In this document: positions 16,668 through 27,173 of the stretch, piece after piece | How the letters are laid out: the number at the start of each line of letters is the position of its first letter | Position numbering within the stretch: the first letter of the stretch is position 1 | Assembly (NCBI GenBank): GCA_021813435.1 | Contig: JAKAKR010000013.1 | Span: forward strand, 1-64,000 | Length of the DNA stretch: 64,000 nucleotides | Direction: 5' to 3' | From: Nanobdellota archaeon | GTDB taxonomy: Archaea > Nanobdellota > Nanobdellia > Woesearchaeales > UBA9642 | The notes under the pieces: generated by a model | What the model saw: only the letters and a program-made list of their open reading frames with translations | What the model was told of the DNA's origin: nothing | Database searches by the model: none | Position numbers and translations under genes: made by a program

Positions 16668-19073
16668 TTATCCGAGTCGTGGCAGTACCATCATGTTCTT
16701 TCCCTGTTGGTACTCTTGGGGTGTTGGAGCGTTCTCGATCATCTCCCAATTGGTCGGTTGCGGAATTTCAAGGACATATAAAGTGAGGTTTCCTGCAGCA
16801 TAGACATCGTTTTCGCTAAGGGTGAAGTTGAGTGTTGCCCCGCCGGTCATCCATGCAGTGAAATTTTGGGGAGGAAGGTCCACACTTTTCTTCTGTCCAA
16901 GGCATCCTGCAAATGAGTCAATGCCCATGCAAAATGTCCTGGTCTCTTTAGGGATTGCAATCGTTCCAGTATAGAGGAGTGTTGCATCAATAAGATATGT
17001 TCCGGGGGCCAGATCAAAATCGTGTGCAGTTTCTGGGATGATTGTCTCTTGGGACAAATTCTCGTTGAGATTGAGTTGTGAGAGCATGTAATCGCGCATT
17101 GATGCATTGATAGTGCCATTCGCATAATATCCCTCAATGATTTGCTGCTGCGAATACATGTCTTGTTGCGGTACAGTTATGGTACTGGTGTTTCCGCCGG
17201 CAAATGCCATGAATCCCACGAGCGGAACATCAGTCTCGAGCGGGTTTTCCTTGATCTTGTTGAATGTTAAGAGGACTGTATCGTTTTCTGCAAGCGGTGT
17301 TGCCTCTGTCCGATATACTGCAAGTCCTGTTCCGCTCCGCCTGATGCGATCAATATTAGTCGGTGTGCGCTTGAGTATTTGGACTGTCTTATTTGCAAGC
17401 GGCCATAGTGCGATGGTGAATGATTGATCATCATTTCCATCATTATTATTGTAGGGGAATGCGCTACCAAGATATCCGGGCTTTTCATAGACGATCTCCC
17501 CACCCTGCTCGCAGAATGGCATGCGCGCGCTCAGCAGTGCTGCTGCACCATTGTTTTCAAGATGCGTCTGTCCAATCGTATATTGCGGACCGCAGCGATA
17601 GTAGATGATGACTCCGTCAAGCGGCGCGCGGGTGTGCTTGTCAATACTGGTGATAGTGATGGTGCGGTTCGGTTTTTGGAGTGCAGAATCAAGCGCAAGC
17701 GCCCGTGTACCATTCCCGAATCCGATGATGGTGATATTTCCACTGATGGGAACATTCTGGCGGATATTTGCCTCCATTGCATAACTGAATCGATAGCCTT
17801 GTCCATTAAATGCACCAGGATCCTGGACAGTGACAATGACAGGGTAACTCAGATCATATTTGAACCCGTAATCATTGATGAAGAGCCCTGCCATCTTGAC
17901 AATAAATCCGTCGCCGACATTGATATTTTTCGGTTTGATGACTTCTGAATCGCCAATACGCAGATACACATCTGCATACGGGTATTGGATGTTTGCCTTG
18001 AGATCAAAATGTGTAGTGTTGGAAACTTTTACTGCAAGGCTGCGATACATTCCTTCCTCATAAGGGAGGTAGTTAGGGTCTGTTCCTGAAGAGTGGATGG
18101 GTTTTGCATTGCCGGCATTCACGATCTGGATGAAATCCATGTAGGGCAAGACATCGTTTTGCAGTTGGGATTGGACGCTTGATCTTACCCAATACTTCTT
18201 GTCCGGACTGAATAATTGCATTCCTGAAAGTGGCGGCAATAATTTTTCATCAATACCCGAGTAGAGTGAGATAAGATTGAGTGTCATGGATTCGAGGAAG
18301 GTGGTATTCATCTCTGCTTCGTAGATCTCTGTTGCAAAAAGATACATCTCCTTGAATTTGACCGGCTCTTTGACGACAAAATAAGGGATCTTGATGTGGT
18401 TTGTGGTGCCGGTTGGCGTGATGTCAAGCGGGTAGGATAATTTTACCGTGACATCTTTCTCATTGACCTGCGTATCTGCAGTTATTGCTCCTGCAGTGAT
18501 GCTGAACCGATCTTTGAGCGAAGAGAACTGATTGATGCAATCAGTGATATGCGATTCAATATAGCCGTTCAATTGTTCCTCGATAGAATGCGGACCGTTG
18601 GATCCAGGGATAACGCATGCAACGCCTGGCGCGCAGAGCGGAGGCTTGCGGGTCTGCAGGCAACCATAGGGTGAATTAGTTGTTTGACAGTCATCCTGCA
18701 GATAATACCAGTACGGCATGGTTTGCGGACTCCAGACCAATGCATCAGAAAGGTATGCCGGCGATCGGATGTGCAATCCGCTGATTGTTGCAGGATCAAT
18801 ATATCCGCCATTGTTTCCGAGCTTGATGAGCGCGTCGCGTGAGACTGTTCCAAGACATTGAGTCACAAAGGATTGGACAGGCTGCACTTCCTCGCTCACT
18901 TCCAACTGCTCGACCGGCGGGCGAACTTTAAGCGCAGAGGATTGCACATAAAAGTAGAGTGCAGTCACAAAGAGGATGATGATTGCAAGAATAATAAATA
19001 TGGTTATCTGCCCGCGACGATGCATGCATGCATTTGGAACTGGCGTTTGTTTTTTTTGTTTGACAGGTTTCAT
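16668..19073 (-). CDS. Membrane-anchored surface protein, paralogue of the gene at 8059
   Basis: This 801-residue protein has a basic N-terminus ending RRGQITIF, then a membrane segment (about 20-45) and a large extracellular part with Cys pairs and many N-x-S/T sites. A carboxypeptidase-regulatory-like domain lies near residues 480-560 (RTITITSIDKHTRAPLDGVI ... YEKPGYLGS). RRG-QITIF resembles the site cut by archaeal prepilin peptidases, but the classic pilin Glu is absent. The start is uncertain: ATG 19073 or ATG 19025 (MHRRGQITIF); neither has a clear ribosome-binding site. It lies between the two giant genes, mirroring the order of its paralogue. Confidence 0.75.
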   Translation of the reverse strand: MKPVKQKKQTPVPNACMHRRGQITIFIILAIIILFVTALYFYVQSSALKVRPPVEQLEVSEEVQPVQSFVTQCLGTVSRDALIKLGNNGGYIDPATISGLHIRSPAYLSDALVWSPQTMPYWYYLQDDCQTTNSPYGCLQTRKPPLCAPGVACVIPGSNGPHSIEEQLNGYIESHITDCINQFSSLKDRFSITAGAITADTQVNEKDVTVKLSYPLDITPTGTTNHIKIPYFVVKEPVKFKEMYLFATEIYEAEMNTTFLESMTLNLISLYSGIDEKLLPPLSGMQLFSPDKKYWVRSSVQSQLQNDVLPYMDFIQIVNAGNAKPIHSSGTDPNYLPYEEGMYRSLAVKVSNTTHFDLKANIQYPYADVYLRIGDSEVIKPKNINVGDGFIVKMAGLFINDYGFKYDLSYPVIVTVQDPGAFNGQGYRFSYAMEANIRQNVPISGNITIIGFGNGTRALALDSALQKPNRTITITSIDKHTRAPLDGVIIYYRCGPQYTIGQTHLENNGAAALLSARMPFCEQGGEIVYEKPGYLGSAFPYNNNDGNDDQSFTIALWPLANKTVQILKRTPTNIDRIRRSGTGLAVYRTEATPLAENDTVLLTFNKIKENPLETDVPLVGFMAFAGGNTSTITVPQQDMYSQQQIIEGYYANGTINASMRDYMLSQLNLNENLSQETIIPETAHDFDLAPGTYLIDATLLYTGTIAIPKETRTFCMGIDSFAGCLGQKKSVDLPPQNFTAWMTGGATLNFTLSENDVYAAGNLTLYVLEIPQPTNWEMIENAPTPQEYQQGKNMMVLPRLG

Positions 19074-19137
19074 GGTGATTATGGTATCGGAATCTGTTTG
19101 CGTTACAGTCTATATTTTGTCGTGTATGCTTTGCGGT

Positions 19138-22100
19138 TTATTCAAGTACTCCGGGTTCGTTATTTGCGCCGGTACGTGTCTGTACATGATATTGATCGAC
19201 GCCGATCGGCGAGAGCGCAGGGTTTTGTGGCACAACGCCTGCATCCACTGCAGGATTCCCAGTGTTGAAACTATTCTCCCTGATGTCCCTACAATATTCT
19301 TTTTTGGCGCCAATGGTCTTCGGCGGGTATTCCTCGTCGAATATGATGCAGATCTTGTTGAACTTATTCACGTTTGCAAACGCCTTCTGGACCTGTTGGA
19401 CTTCTCCATAGTGCAGTACTGGTTTATTACGCGTGTAGCCTTTTGCGACAACATGGTCTCCACGGAATTCTACAGTGTAGGAGAGTGTGTCTGTCTCGCG
19501 GTCAAAAATGATCGGTCCAATATAATAGACTATTGTATAAATGTAATACGTGGAATTTGCCTGCGTGGTGTTTGCGCGCTCCATCTTGATGCGCTCAGCA
19601 GCATAGGTGAGTACTGGCTGGCATGCGCCAAGCTGACAGGATATCGCGCTCTCATCACTGCTGGTGCCGCCGGATACTCCGATCACGTCAGGATTGCAGA
19701 TGCTCTGCTTCCACTGCTCAGTATCCAGATATTTTATTGCACTATCAAACCATTGCATACCCCAATGATCAGTCGTCATGAAATTAAAGACGCCCTTAGC
19801 GTAGAGTGCAGTAAAGACTACGCTTGCAACCTGTCCGAATTGTTCTGCATCAGCGATCTGTGTATAACGGTCTGCCTCTGACTGGTAATAGGATTTACGC
19901 TCATTTAATTGTGTTTGTAATTGTTTGAGACCGGCTTTATTGATATTAACAGCTCCGTCTTTATATATCAGATTTTGCCATTTGTTGGTGCACTCTTCTT
20001 TAGTTGAACAAATATCATTATCCATGAGGTACTGCATGAAACTTGTCGGGGCCGTAACATAGTTTTTAGTAAAATCATTGTTACCGGGGTTTGCTTTTTC
20101 TGCGTTATTCACAAGATCATTAATTGCAGAATTAAGATAATCCACGCGTTGGATATTCTGAGTATAGAGCATTTGAAGTCCATAAGGATTAATGGGAGTC
20201 GAACTCTGAGAGTCTTTATTATTAATCTGCGTTCGCACGCCCTGTGCCGCATCTAATTGTTCTTGTTGTAGTACAGACAATTCATTCTTGACTCGATTCT
20301 TGAAGTTTGTGTCAGTTGCAGGAGGGATAACATCACCATCCGGTAAGTTTAGTAATTGCCTAAATTCATTTACTTCACTTTCAGTAAATTGCAGTCCGGT
20401 AAATTGCGGGGATAGAGAATATTTGTTCCATAATGTGTTTAATCTATTATATTTGCTGTTTGCTGCAGCCATATTTTTGTAGTCAAGCTGCGCGTAGTTT
20501 GATGGCGGGATATTGAAGTTATTGGAGAGTTGGTCCCATTCACTCTGCTGGATAGTGCAGGCAGCATTGTTTGGATTATTGGGATTGATGCAGTCTGCTT
20601 CCTTGCACATGTCAGGCAATGCCTGATACCTAAAGTATTGCGCTTGAGTGCTTCTGCGCGCGCCGTCAATAACATTTGCAATCTGGATCGGGATTTGGCA
20701 TGCATAGATCTTCCAGGTCGGTGGAAGCTGCCCTTTACCCTGCGCAGCATTCAAGTAAACTGGTGAGTTTCCAAAATTGTCAAAATTATAGTCTGAACAG
20801 ATGGTCTTTGATGCAAGGGTATTTGCAGCAAGCGGCCCGATATTGTTTGCGACTTCGCGAATATTGTCTGCAAGATTGCGCAGGTATTTGATAGGAAGCA
20901 TGGGCAGGTCCATGACTTCTCCTACAACAATCATGCAGGTCTGCGTACTCTTGACCTTATCGCAGGTTGAGATGTCTGTTCCACGCAGTGACGTCGTCTT
21001 TAAGCAATAAAGATAATTGCATTCTGTCTGGCGCCACTTATTCACGTTATAGATGACTGCAGGCCAGCATTGCTGTTGTAATGCGGCGACAATGCTGTTG
21101 CGCGGATTGGAAAGGTTCAGGTTGCGCGTAATGCCTTTGCTGGTGTTTGAGAAATCAAACGCATCCTCAAGTGTGTACATGACCTGGCGTTTTTGCATCT
21201 CTCCGGCTACAGAGCAGCTTGCAAGTTCGCACGCTTTCTTGATGAGACTGCCGCACATCGATACATTTGGTGAAAGCATTATGCCCTGATTGCTAGAACT
21301 AAAAAGTCCGCTCTTTTGCGCGTTCAAATCAGTGGGTTGTTGTAATTTCTCGTATTGCGTGTAAGAATTTACCGGCGTATCAATCGGATTATAGAAGCAT
21401 TGACTGATCTTTTCAAAATTGATGAATATTGACATGCCGGTTCCGGTCATGCCTTGTCCGATAGGTATTCCGACTCCGCTGACGATGTTTCCTGCAACTG
21501 CAATAGAATTCCCGAGGAATTTTCCTGCATCCAAGAGTGAGTGGAATTGGCAGAGTGTCTGGAGTGTTCCTGCAAGTTTATCAAGGGTTGAAAGGAACGC
21601 CAGGTCCTTGACAAAGAAATTATTCTGTTGCGCCTTGATCTTGTCAGCGATTTCCTGTCCAGGATTTGGGAGTGCTGCATTCCGTAGGGTAAACGGTACT
21701 TCGATCTGCAGGATCTGCGGATTAGTATAGACAGTGTTTCCCTCTTTTACAACTGCAGAGATATTGCAGACAATCTTGAAATCATTCGTGATCTTATTGA
21801 TATAAGTTGCATCAAGCGCAGTGTTAAACGTATAATCAATCCTGTTGACTGTTCCGATCTGCGCGTAGGGATCAGCGATCACAATACTCGAGAAGACCTG
21901 GTTGGTGTCGCTATAACCGTCGCTTCCTACAATGATGCATTGGGATGGATTGATTGATTGATAGAGGACCTGCGGCTTTACTGAGGGTTTTCTTGCAGTG
22001 ATGGTATAGGATGCGTGGGCAAAGAAATCGAGTCCATTGCGCATTGCAAGATCGAGCGCGATGCGATTGATTGATTGCGGAACAATACTATTCGGATCAA

Positions 22101-23799
22101 AGTTGAGCCCAAGGCTGCTGGGCGTCGCGTTATCTTCAGTCGTCAGTACGAGTTTCTTGATGGTTTTCGTCAACATATTTCCTGCAGTATCAGTAAAATT
22201 GAATTGTACTACTGCAGTATTTGCCTTGCCGGCGGTTATTGCATTTACTTTCCATGTGCAATTAAACGTATTCATGACTGTCTTGACACATACCCCTGTT
22301 TCAGTGCTGTTCTTGATAGTATCAAAATATGCCGTGGCATTGATCTCATCACTGACTGTATCCGTAATGGTTGCAACAACCGTCAGATCGTTTCCGACAA
22401 CAAGCAGGTTTGCATTCGGTTGATAACTTGATAACCAGGAATCGTTGACAAATACTGGCTTATCATTATCGCAGTAGACAGTTGATGATATTGGCGCGAT
22501 TGGGTTTCCGCTATCGTCCCTGCTTTCAGGCGCAAGAGAGAGTTGGTACGTATTGCCGCTGGTGCACATAAAGTATGCGCGATCAGTCATGCACATGCCG
22601 CCAGTACAGTTCCACGCCTGATACCGCTGATTGTTGATGAGAAACCATACCTGCTTTGCATTGAAATTATTTTTGGTCAGTGTGACTGAGAATCCGTTGA
22701 TTCCGCTTTTTACAAAGCATTTCTGGTTGGAATCGCAATGATCAGTCTGGATGAGTGATGCCTGCGGAGTCACATTGTCAATAGTCAATGGAGGCGCAAG
22801 GGACGCAATCCCTTGGTTTCCTGACGCATCAATTGCAGTGATTGTGATATTTCCTATAGTGTTTGATACACGCAGGGGCTGACCTGCAAGCATACAGGAA
22901 TATTTCTGCGCAGTATCATTAAATGTGCAGGAGCTTACCGGAACATCGCGTTTCTGGAGCAGATAGGATTGTGCAGGATTATTATTCAGTCCTGAAAGAT
23001 CGACACTGATTGCTGAAAGATTCGCCTCAGCGACATCAAAGGAGAGATCTACAAGGACAACGACATTTGCCCCGATGGTCTGCAATGGCACTCCATTGAC
23101 TGATAATGCAATACCACTTATCTGTGGCGGGGTCACGTCAAATGTTGCATTGGATGGAGTTGTGGTCTTGTGATTTCCGACCTTGTCATAGACATCAACA
23201 AAGAATTCTTTTGTTCCTGATGATGCGATAGAAAGTATTGCAGTGCCGGTTTGCGTGCATCCTGTTCCTGAAGGCGTGATGGTATTGACGAGATCGCTTC
23301 CCCAGTGCACGTCGATATGATCGATCCCTGAACAACGGGCTGCGTCATTATTAAATCCTGTATCTGTTGTCGTGTAGAAGAGTGTGACATTGCCGTTTAC
23401 TGATTGGAGCGTTGTGGTGGTAGTGCCGATGCTGTTATCAACAGTGATGGTCTTCGTATCGCTCTGCCCGGGCAGCGTGCTATTGACAATGTATGTTGCT
23501 GTTGGCGTCGATACACTATCAGTGATCGTGCAGATGCAGTTAGCGTAGGATTGCGCAGGAGTGCACGCACAATTTGCAGGCGCATTATTGATGAAGAGCG
23601 TCTCATTGGTTGTTGAGATGTTGAATGTGAGTGTGTCGTTTGTTGCGCGATAATCCTGCACGTTTCCGCTACCGGAAATGCTGCTGATGATGACGAATGC
23701 AGAGACGCTGGTCATGCTGATGAGTAGAAATAATAGTGGCAGAAACAACAATAAGAATGCATACCGATAATATGTTTGTCTCACAACTCTGTTCTTCAA
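19138..23799 (-). CDS. Giant secreted surface protein (about 1553 residues), first gene of the surface operon
   Basis: It has an N-terminal hydrophobic segment (FLLLFLPLLFLLISMTSVSA), then Ig-like domains with conserved Cys, a helical middle region and Cys-rich segments matching the 1632-residue protein (CWPAVIYNVNKW ... CNYLYCLK). A C-terminal extension of about 500 residues is its own: long Gln/Asn-rich helices (LSVLQQEQLDAAQG) and a terminal beta domain. TTG 23799 behind GAGGGTG is the preferred start; TTG 23820 is possible. The promoter at 23852-23861 probably drives all six genes down to 8059. Function unknown. Confidence 0.72.
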   Translation of the reverse strand: MKNRVVRQTYYRYAFLLLFLPLLFLLISMTSVSAFVIISSISGSGNVQDYRATNDTLTFNISTTNETLFINNAPANCACTPAQSYANCICTITDSVSTPTATYIVNSTLPGQSDTKTITVDNSIGTTTTTLQSVNGNVTLFYTTTDTGFNNDAARCSGIDHIDVHWGSDLVNTITPSGTGCTQTGTAILSIASSGTKEFFVDVYDKVGNHKTTTPSNATFDVTPPQISGIALSVNGVPLQTIGANVVVLVDLSFDVAEANLSAISVDLSGLNNNPAQSYLLQKRDVPVSSCTFNDTAQKYSCMLAGQPLRVSNTIGNITITAIDASGNQGIASLAPPLTIDNVTPQASLIQTDHCDSNQKCFVKSGINGFSVTLTKNNFNAKQVWFLINNQRYQAWNCTGGMCMTDRAYFMCTSGNTYQLSLAPESRDDSGNPIAPISSTVYCDNDKPVFVNDSWLSSYQPNANLLVVGNDLTVVATITDTVSDEINATAYFDTIKNSTETGVCVKTVMNTFNCTWKVNAITAGKANTAVVQFNFTDTAGNMLTKTIKKLVLTTEDNATPSSLGLNFDPNSIVPQSINRIALDLAMRNGLDFFAHASYTITARKPSVKPQVLYQSINPSQCIIVGSDGYSDTNQVFSSIVIADPYAQIGTVNRIDYTFNTALDATYINKITNDFKIVCNISAVVKEGNTVYTNPQILQIEVPFTLRNAALPNPGQEIADKIKAQQNNFFVKDLAFLSTLDKLAGTLQTLCQFHSLLDAGKFLGNSIAVAGNIVSGVGIPIGQGMTGTGMSIFINFEKISQCFYNPIDTPVNSYTQYEKLQQPTDLNAQKSGLFSSSNQGIMLSPNVSMCGSLIKKACELASCSVAGEMQKRQVMYTLEDAFDFSNTSKGITRNLNLSNPRNSIVAALQQQCWPAVIYNVNKWRQTECNYLYCLKTTSLRGTDISTCDKVKSTQTCMIVVGEVMDLPMLPIKYLRNLADNIREVANNIGPLAANTLASKTICSDYNFDNFGNSPVYLNAAQGKGQLPPTWKIYACQIPIQIANVIDGARRSTQAQYFRYQALPDMCKEADCINPNNPNNAACTIQQSEWDQLSNNFNIPPSNYAQLDYKNMAAANSKYNRLNTLWNKYSLSPQFTGLQFTESEVNEFRQLLNLPDGDVIPPATDTNFKNRVKNELSVLQQEQLDAAQGVRTQINNKDSQSSTPINPYGLQMLYTQNIQRVDYLNSAINDLVNNAEKANPGNNDFTKNYVTAPTSFMQYLMDNDICSTKEECTNKWQNLIYKDGAVNINKAGLKQLQTQLNERKSYYQSEADRYTQIADAEQFGQVASVVFTALYAKGVFNFMTTDHWGMQWFDSAIKYLDTEQWKQSICNPDVIGVSGGTSSDESAISCQLGACQPVLTYAAERIKMERANTTQANSTYYIYTIVYYIGPIIFDRETDTLSYTVEFRGDHVVAKGYTRNKPVLHYGEVQQVQKAFANVNKFNKICIIFDEEYPPKTIGAKKEYCRDIRENSFNTGNPAVDAGVVPQNPALSPIGVDQYHVQTRTGANNEPGVLE

Positions 23800-23851
23800 A
23801 CCAACACCCTCACACCCCAATAGGAGTTTATGTACAAACCTTGACGATGCG

Positions 23852-23861
23852 ATTTATAAAT
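23852..23861 (-). promoter_or_regulatory. Promoter of the surface-protein operon
   Basis: ATTTATAAAT on the minus strand predicts transcription start near 23830, giving a leader of about 30 bases with the GAGGGTG site before TTG 23799. I see no other comparable TATA element between the six downstream genes. Confidence 0.5.
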
Positions 23862-23931
23862 ATTTCTCTTTTTAGAATTCCAGCGCACGATACATAAAAA
23901 GCAGGAATGAAGAACACAAAAAACCTATAAA

Positions 23932-26199
23932 TCAGCGCACTGCGCCGTGCGAGACCTTATCGACACTGATGCCGCCGGAAAGCGACACCAATTCTCGATC
24001 ATCACAAAAGACCGTCTTATTCTTGACAATGATCTTAGTCTGGAAGAATTCATCGATCTTGATTTTCGGGAGTGATTTGACTGTCTCGAGTAATGATTCG
24101 TTCACTTTCTGATCATTCCCACTTTGATAGATGTACTCCCCGATGTTTCCCTGCGGCAGTAAGAGTCCGACAACACCGTGTTCTTCAGCAGCAAGAAGCA
24201 TGCCATTGCTTTCGACTCCGCGCAGTTTTGCAGGTTCAAGATTTGTGACGACAATGATTTTTTTTCCGAGAAGTTCGTCCTCGCGATAGTAAGGCACAAG
24301 TCCTGAGACAATAGTGCGCTTCTCATCGCCAAGATCAATCTCCTCGATGTATAATTTTTCTGCGCTGGAATGTTTTTTTACATTGACGATCTCTGCAATG
24401 CGCAATTGAAGTTTATTGAATGGATTTTGGGCAAACACGCTTGACGGCGCTGCAGTTGATGGCACGGGTGCAGCAGTGGATTTTGCTGTTCCAGGATCTG
24501 CTATTCCGGTTTTTGCTTCTGTCGCTACTCCGGTCTTTGTTCCTGCAAATCGTTTCCGGAATTCGCTGATTTCCTTGTCCTCAATTTTCTTGAAGAGGAG
24601 TGCTGCAGTACCCATAGTGTGTCCTCCTGCAATAGAAAATGTTCCTAAATCATCCCATGAACCTGCATGGTGCTGCAATTGCTGCAGGATGCGTTGCGAG
24701 GCCTGTGGCATGTAGGGCGCAATGAGCAGTGCAAGATCTTTCACAAGATTTGCAAGCAGGTATAGGCATGCGGCTTTTCTCTTCTCATCTGGATTCTTCC
24801 AGGGCTCATTTTCCTGGAGATATTGGTTTCCGAATTTTCCGACCTGCATGATCTCGCGCAGCGCCTCCTTGATATTGATCTCGTCAAGTAATTGGGTGAT
24901 CCGGTGTTCTTTCGATCGGACTTCTTCCCAGAATGTCTTGTCGTTTTCATCCAATACGCCATGCGGAACTTTTGAATCATAGAACCGGTTAAGGAATGTG
25001 ATGGTCCGATTGACCAGGTTTCCGATGTTTGCAACGATCTCAGCGTTATTTTTTTTCTGGAAGTCATCCCAGGAGAATTCAGTATCAGTCTTCTCGGGCC
25101 TATTGACCATAAGGTAATACCTGAAGACATCAGGGCTGATTCCGGTCGCTATGGCGTCGTCGCCAAATACGCCGACGCTGCGGCTCTTGGAGAATTGCCC
25201 CTGTTCATAATTGAGGAATTCATTGACTGAGATGTCAGTCATGAGCGTATAATCATCCTTGGTTCCGATGAGAAATGATGGGAAGAGTATGGTGTGGAAT
25301 GGGATGTTGTCCTTGCCCATGAATTGGACGAGTCGCGTATGTTCTGGATTGAACCAGTAATCCTTCCAGTCCTTCTTATTTTCCTTAGTGATTCCGATGT
25401 ATCCGATTGGCGCGTCAAACCAGGAGTAGAATACTTTATCCTCAAATCCTTGCAATGGAACACTGATGCCCCATTTTAGGTCTCGCGTGATGCAGCGCTG
25501 CCGCAATCCTTCCTTGAGCCATGCATGGGTCATTGTCCGCGCATTGTCAGACCAATTCTTGTCGACACGCATAATCCAATCACGGAGTGCGGGTTCAAGC
25601 TTTGGCAGGTCAATGAATAAGTGCGTCGTCTTTTTGATGACTGGAGTGTTCTTGCAGATCTTGCATTTCGGATTGACCAGTTCATGTGCGTTGAGCAGTG
25701 TTCCGCATTGCTCGCATTGGTCCCCGCGGGCATGCTCATAATTGCATTTAGGGCAGGTCCCTTCCACATAGCGGTCTGCAAGGAATCGCGCGTCCTTCTC
25801 ACAGTATAATTGTTCAAGAGTATCCTTAGCGATATAGCCGTTCTTATGTAATTTGTTGAAGATATCGATGGTGACTTCAGCATTGTCCTTGCTGCTGGTC
25901 CTGCCGTAGCAGTCGAAATCACACTTGAACCAATCATAGATCTCTTTGTGGATCTTTGCGTATTTGTCACAAAGTTCCTTTGGTGTGAGTCCTTCTTCAA
26001 GAGCCTTTGTTTCTGAAGTCGTTCCATGCTCGTCTGTACCGAGGACTGAGATCACGTTTGCTTTCTTTAGCCGAAGAAATCGCGTATAGACATCTGCGCT
26101 GATGACGCAGACAAGATTGCCCAAGTGCGGAACATTGTTTACATACGGAAGCGCAGATGTGACAATGATCTTCTTACCAGTCGCAGTGTGCGTTGTCAT
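23932..26199 (-). CDS. metG: Methionyl-tRNA synthetase with fused tRNA-binding domain
   Basis: This class I synthetase charges tRNA-Met. The 755 residues hold the HIGH-type motif HLGN (PYVNNVPHLGNL), a zinc knuckle region with four CxxC pairs (CPKC, CEQC, CKIC and the earlier C pair region at about 140-190), the KMSKS equivalent FSKSRS, and an anticodon-binding helical domain. An Ala/Thr/Pro linker then leads to a C-terminal OB-fold EMAP/Trbp111 domain (KLQLRIAEIVNVKKH ... SNGMLLAAEE). Fusion of this domain is common but not universal in archaea. The TATA box at 26222-26230 lies about 27 bases before the ATG, so the mRNA is probably leaderless. Confidence 0.95.
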   Translation of the reverse strand: MTTHTATGKKIIVTSALPYVNNVPHLGNLVCVISADVYTRFLRLKKANVISVLGTDEHGTTSETKALEEGLTPKELCDKYAKIHKEIYDWFKCDFDCYGRTSSKDNAEVTIDIFNKLHKNGYIAKDTLEQLYCEKDARFLADRYVEGTCPKCNYEHARGDQCEQCGTLLNAHELVNPKCKICKNTPVIKKTTHLFIDLPKLEPALRDWIMRVDKNWSDNARTMTHAWLKEGLRQRCITRDLKWGISVPLQGFEDKVFYSWFDAPIGYIGITKENKKDWKDYWFNPEHTRLVQFMGKDNIPFHTILFPSFLIGTKDDYTLMTDISVNEFLNYEQGQFSKSRSVGVFGDDAIATGISPDVFRYYLMVNRPEKTDTEFSWDDFQKKNNAEIVANIGNLVNRTITFLNRFYDSKVPHGVLDENDKTFWEEVRSKEHRITQLLDEINIKEALREIMQVGKFGNQYLQENEPWKNPDEKRKAACLYLLANLVKDLALLIAPYMPQASQRILQQLQHHAGSWDDLGTFSIAGGHTMGTAALLFKKIEDKEISEFRKRFAGTKTGVATEAKTGIADPGTAKSTAAPVPSTAAPSSVFAQNPFNKLQLRIAEIVNVKKHSSAEKLYIEEIDLGDEKRTIVSGLVPYYREDELLGKKIIVVTNLEPAKLRGVESNGMLLAAEEHGVVGLLLPQGNIGEYIYQSGNDQKVNESLLETVKSLPKIKIDEFFQTKIIVKNKTVFCDDRELVSLSGGISVDKVSHGAVR

Positions 26200-26221
26200 G
26201 TCCTAATGGATGAGATGGGAG

Positions 26222-26230
26222 TTTATAAAT
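26222..26230 (-). promoter_or_regulatory. TATA box of metG
   Basis: The ATTTATAAA element on the minus strand is centred 27 bases before ATG 26199, predicting a leaderless mRNA. Confidence 0.6.
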
Positions 26231-26251
26231 ATTTAGAAAATCAATGGTTAA

Positions 26252-26689
26252 TCACTTATTCTTTCTTTTTTTGAGACCAATAGAATTAACAGATTCTTTC
26301 ATATGATTAAATTTGGTCTCTGCACGTATTCCATAAATCAATAATAGTACTGAGAATGTAATCATTCCATAAGCCATGCCTGTCTTTAGAGGGTCAGTAA
26401 GATCTGTTACTAATAAAACAAGACCAGAAACCAACAAGCCATATCCAACACTTTTCGAGAAATCCACAGAAAATCTCCACATATCATACACATTAGTCTG
26501 TATGTCTGGAGCCATGGACCATTTAACTAAAAAGAACATCGCTACAATAAAAAAAACTACAACCATAAACGGACTTAATTGAACAAAAATATTTTTCGTG
26601 TCATGAATAATAGATTTTAACAAAAATATACCAACAGTTAAAACCATAAAAACCCAAAACAAAATATTATAAATAAAAGATTTTCGCAT
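26252..26689 (-). CDS. Small four-helix membrane protein, family unknown
   Basis: About 145 residues with four hydrophobic segments, ending in a basic tail (GLKKRKNK). I recognise no family. The start is ambiguous: ATG 26689 lies just after the stop of the zinc-ribbon gene, while ATG 26704 and 26707 overlap that gene. The DNA is more AT-rich than its neighbours. Same-strand proximity suggests co-transcription with the zinc-ribbon gene. Confidence 0.65.
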   Translation of the reverse strand: MRKSFIYNILFWVFMVLTVGIFLLKSIIHDTKNIFVQLSPFMVVVFFIVAMFFLVKWSMAPDIQTNVYDMWRFSVDFSKSVGYGLLVSGLVLLVTDLTDPLKTGMAYGMITFSVLLLIYGIRAETKFNHMKESVNSIGLKKRKNK

Positions 26690-26693
26690 TGTT

Positions 26694-27146
26694 TTATTCG
26701 TCATCATCCATGTCTTCAGCGTCTTCGCCTTTCTTTGATTTTTTCTTGATGACTTTCATCTTCTTGGTGATGTCGATGTTTTCCTTGCATTTTTCGCACT
26801 GGAATCGCAGAGTCTTTACGCCCATGACTGATTTGCGCTTGAACGGCATCTGCACTTGTCCCTTGAATTGGCATTTCGGGCAGGTATAGTCGATATTTGC
26901 CGTAAGTTTTTCCTCATAGGATGTTTTTTCCTCAGTATAATTGCATGCAGGGCAGACATATTCTTTTGCGCGGATCTGGATTTTTCCTTCAGGTCCTTTG
27001 GGCTTTCCCATGAATGCTTTCTTGCATTTAGGGCATTTTTCCCGAAAGACCCAGCAGCGCGCAAATCCAGTATAATTTTCCCCGATTGCGCGATTCGTGA
27101 AATAGATGCATTCATCCATTGATTGTGGTTCGACTAATTTTACCAT
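26694..27146 (-). CDS. Multi-zinc-ribbon protein
   Basis: This 150-residue protein has four CxxC knuckles: CPKC (about 38), CPAC (about 65), CPKC (about 89) and CEKC (about 115). They form two zinc ribbons, followed by a Lys-rich then Asp/Glu-rich tail. The segment ECIYFTNRAIGENYTGFARCW before the first ribbon is unassigned. A nucleic-acid or ribosome-related role is plausible but not shown. AGGTG precedes the ATG. It lies 27 bases after marC on the same strand. Confidence 0.72.
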   Translation of the reverse strand: MVKLVEPQSMDECIYFTNRAIGENYTGFARCWVFREKCPKCKKAFMGKPKGPEGKIQIRAKEYVCPACNYTEEKTSYEEKLTANIDYTCPKCQFKGQVQMPFKRKSVMGVKTLRFQCEKCKENIDITKKMKVIKKKSKKGEDAEDMDDDE

Positions 27147-27173
27147 GCATTACACCTCGTTAAATAGTAGTTA

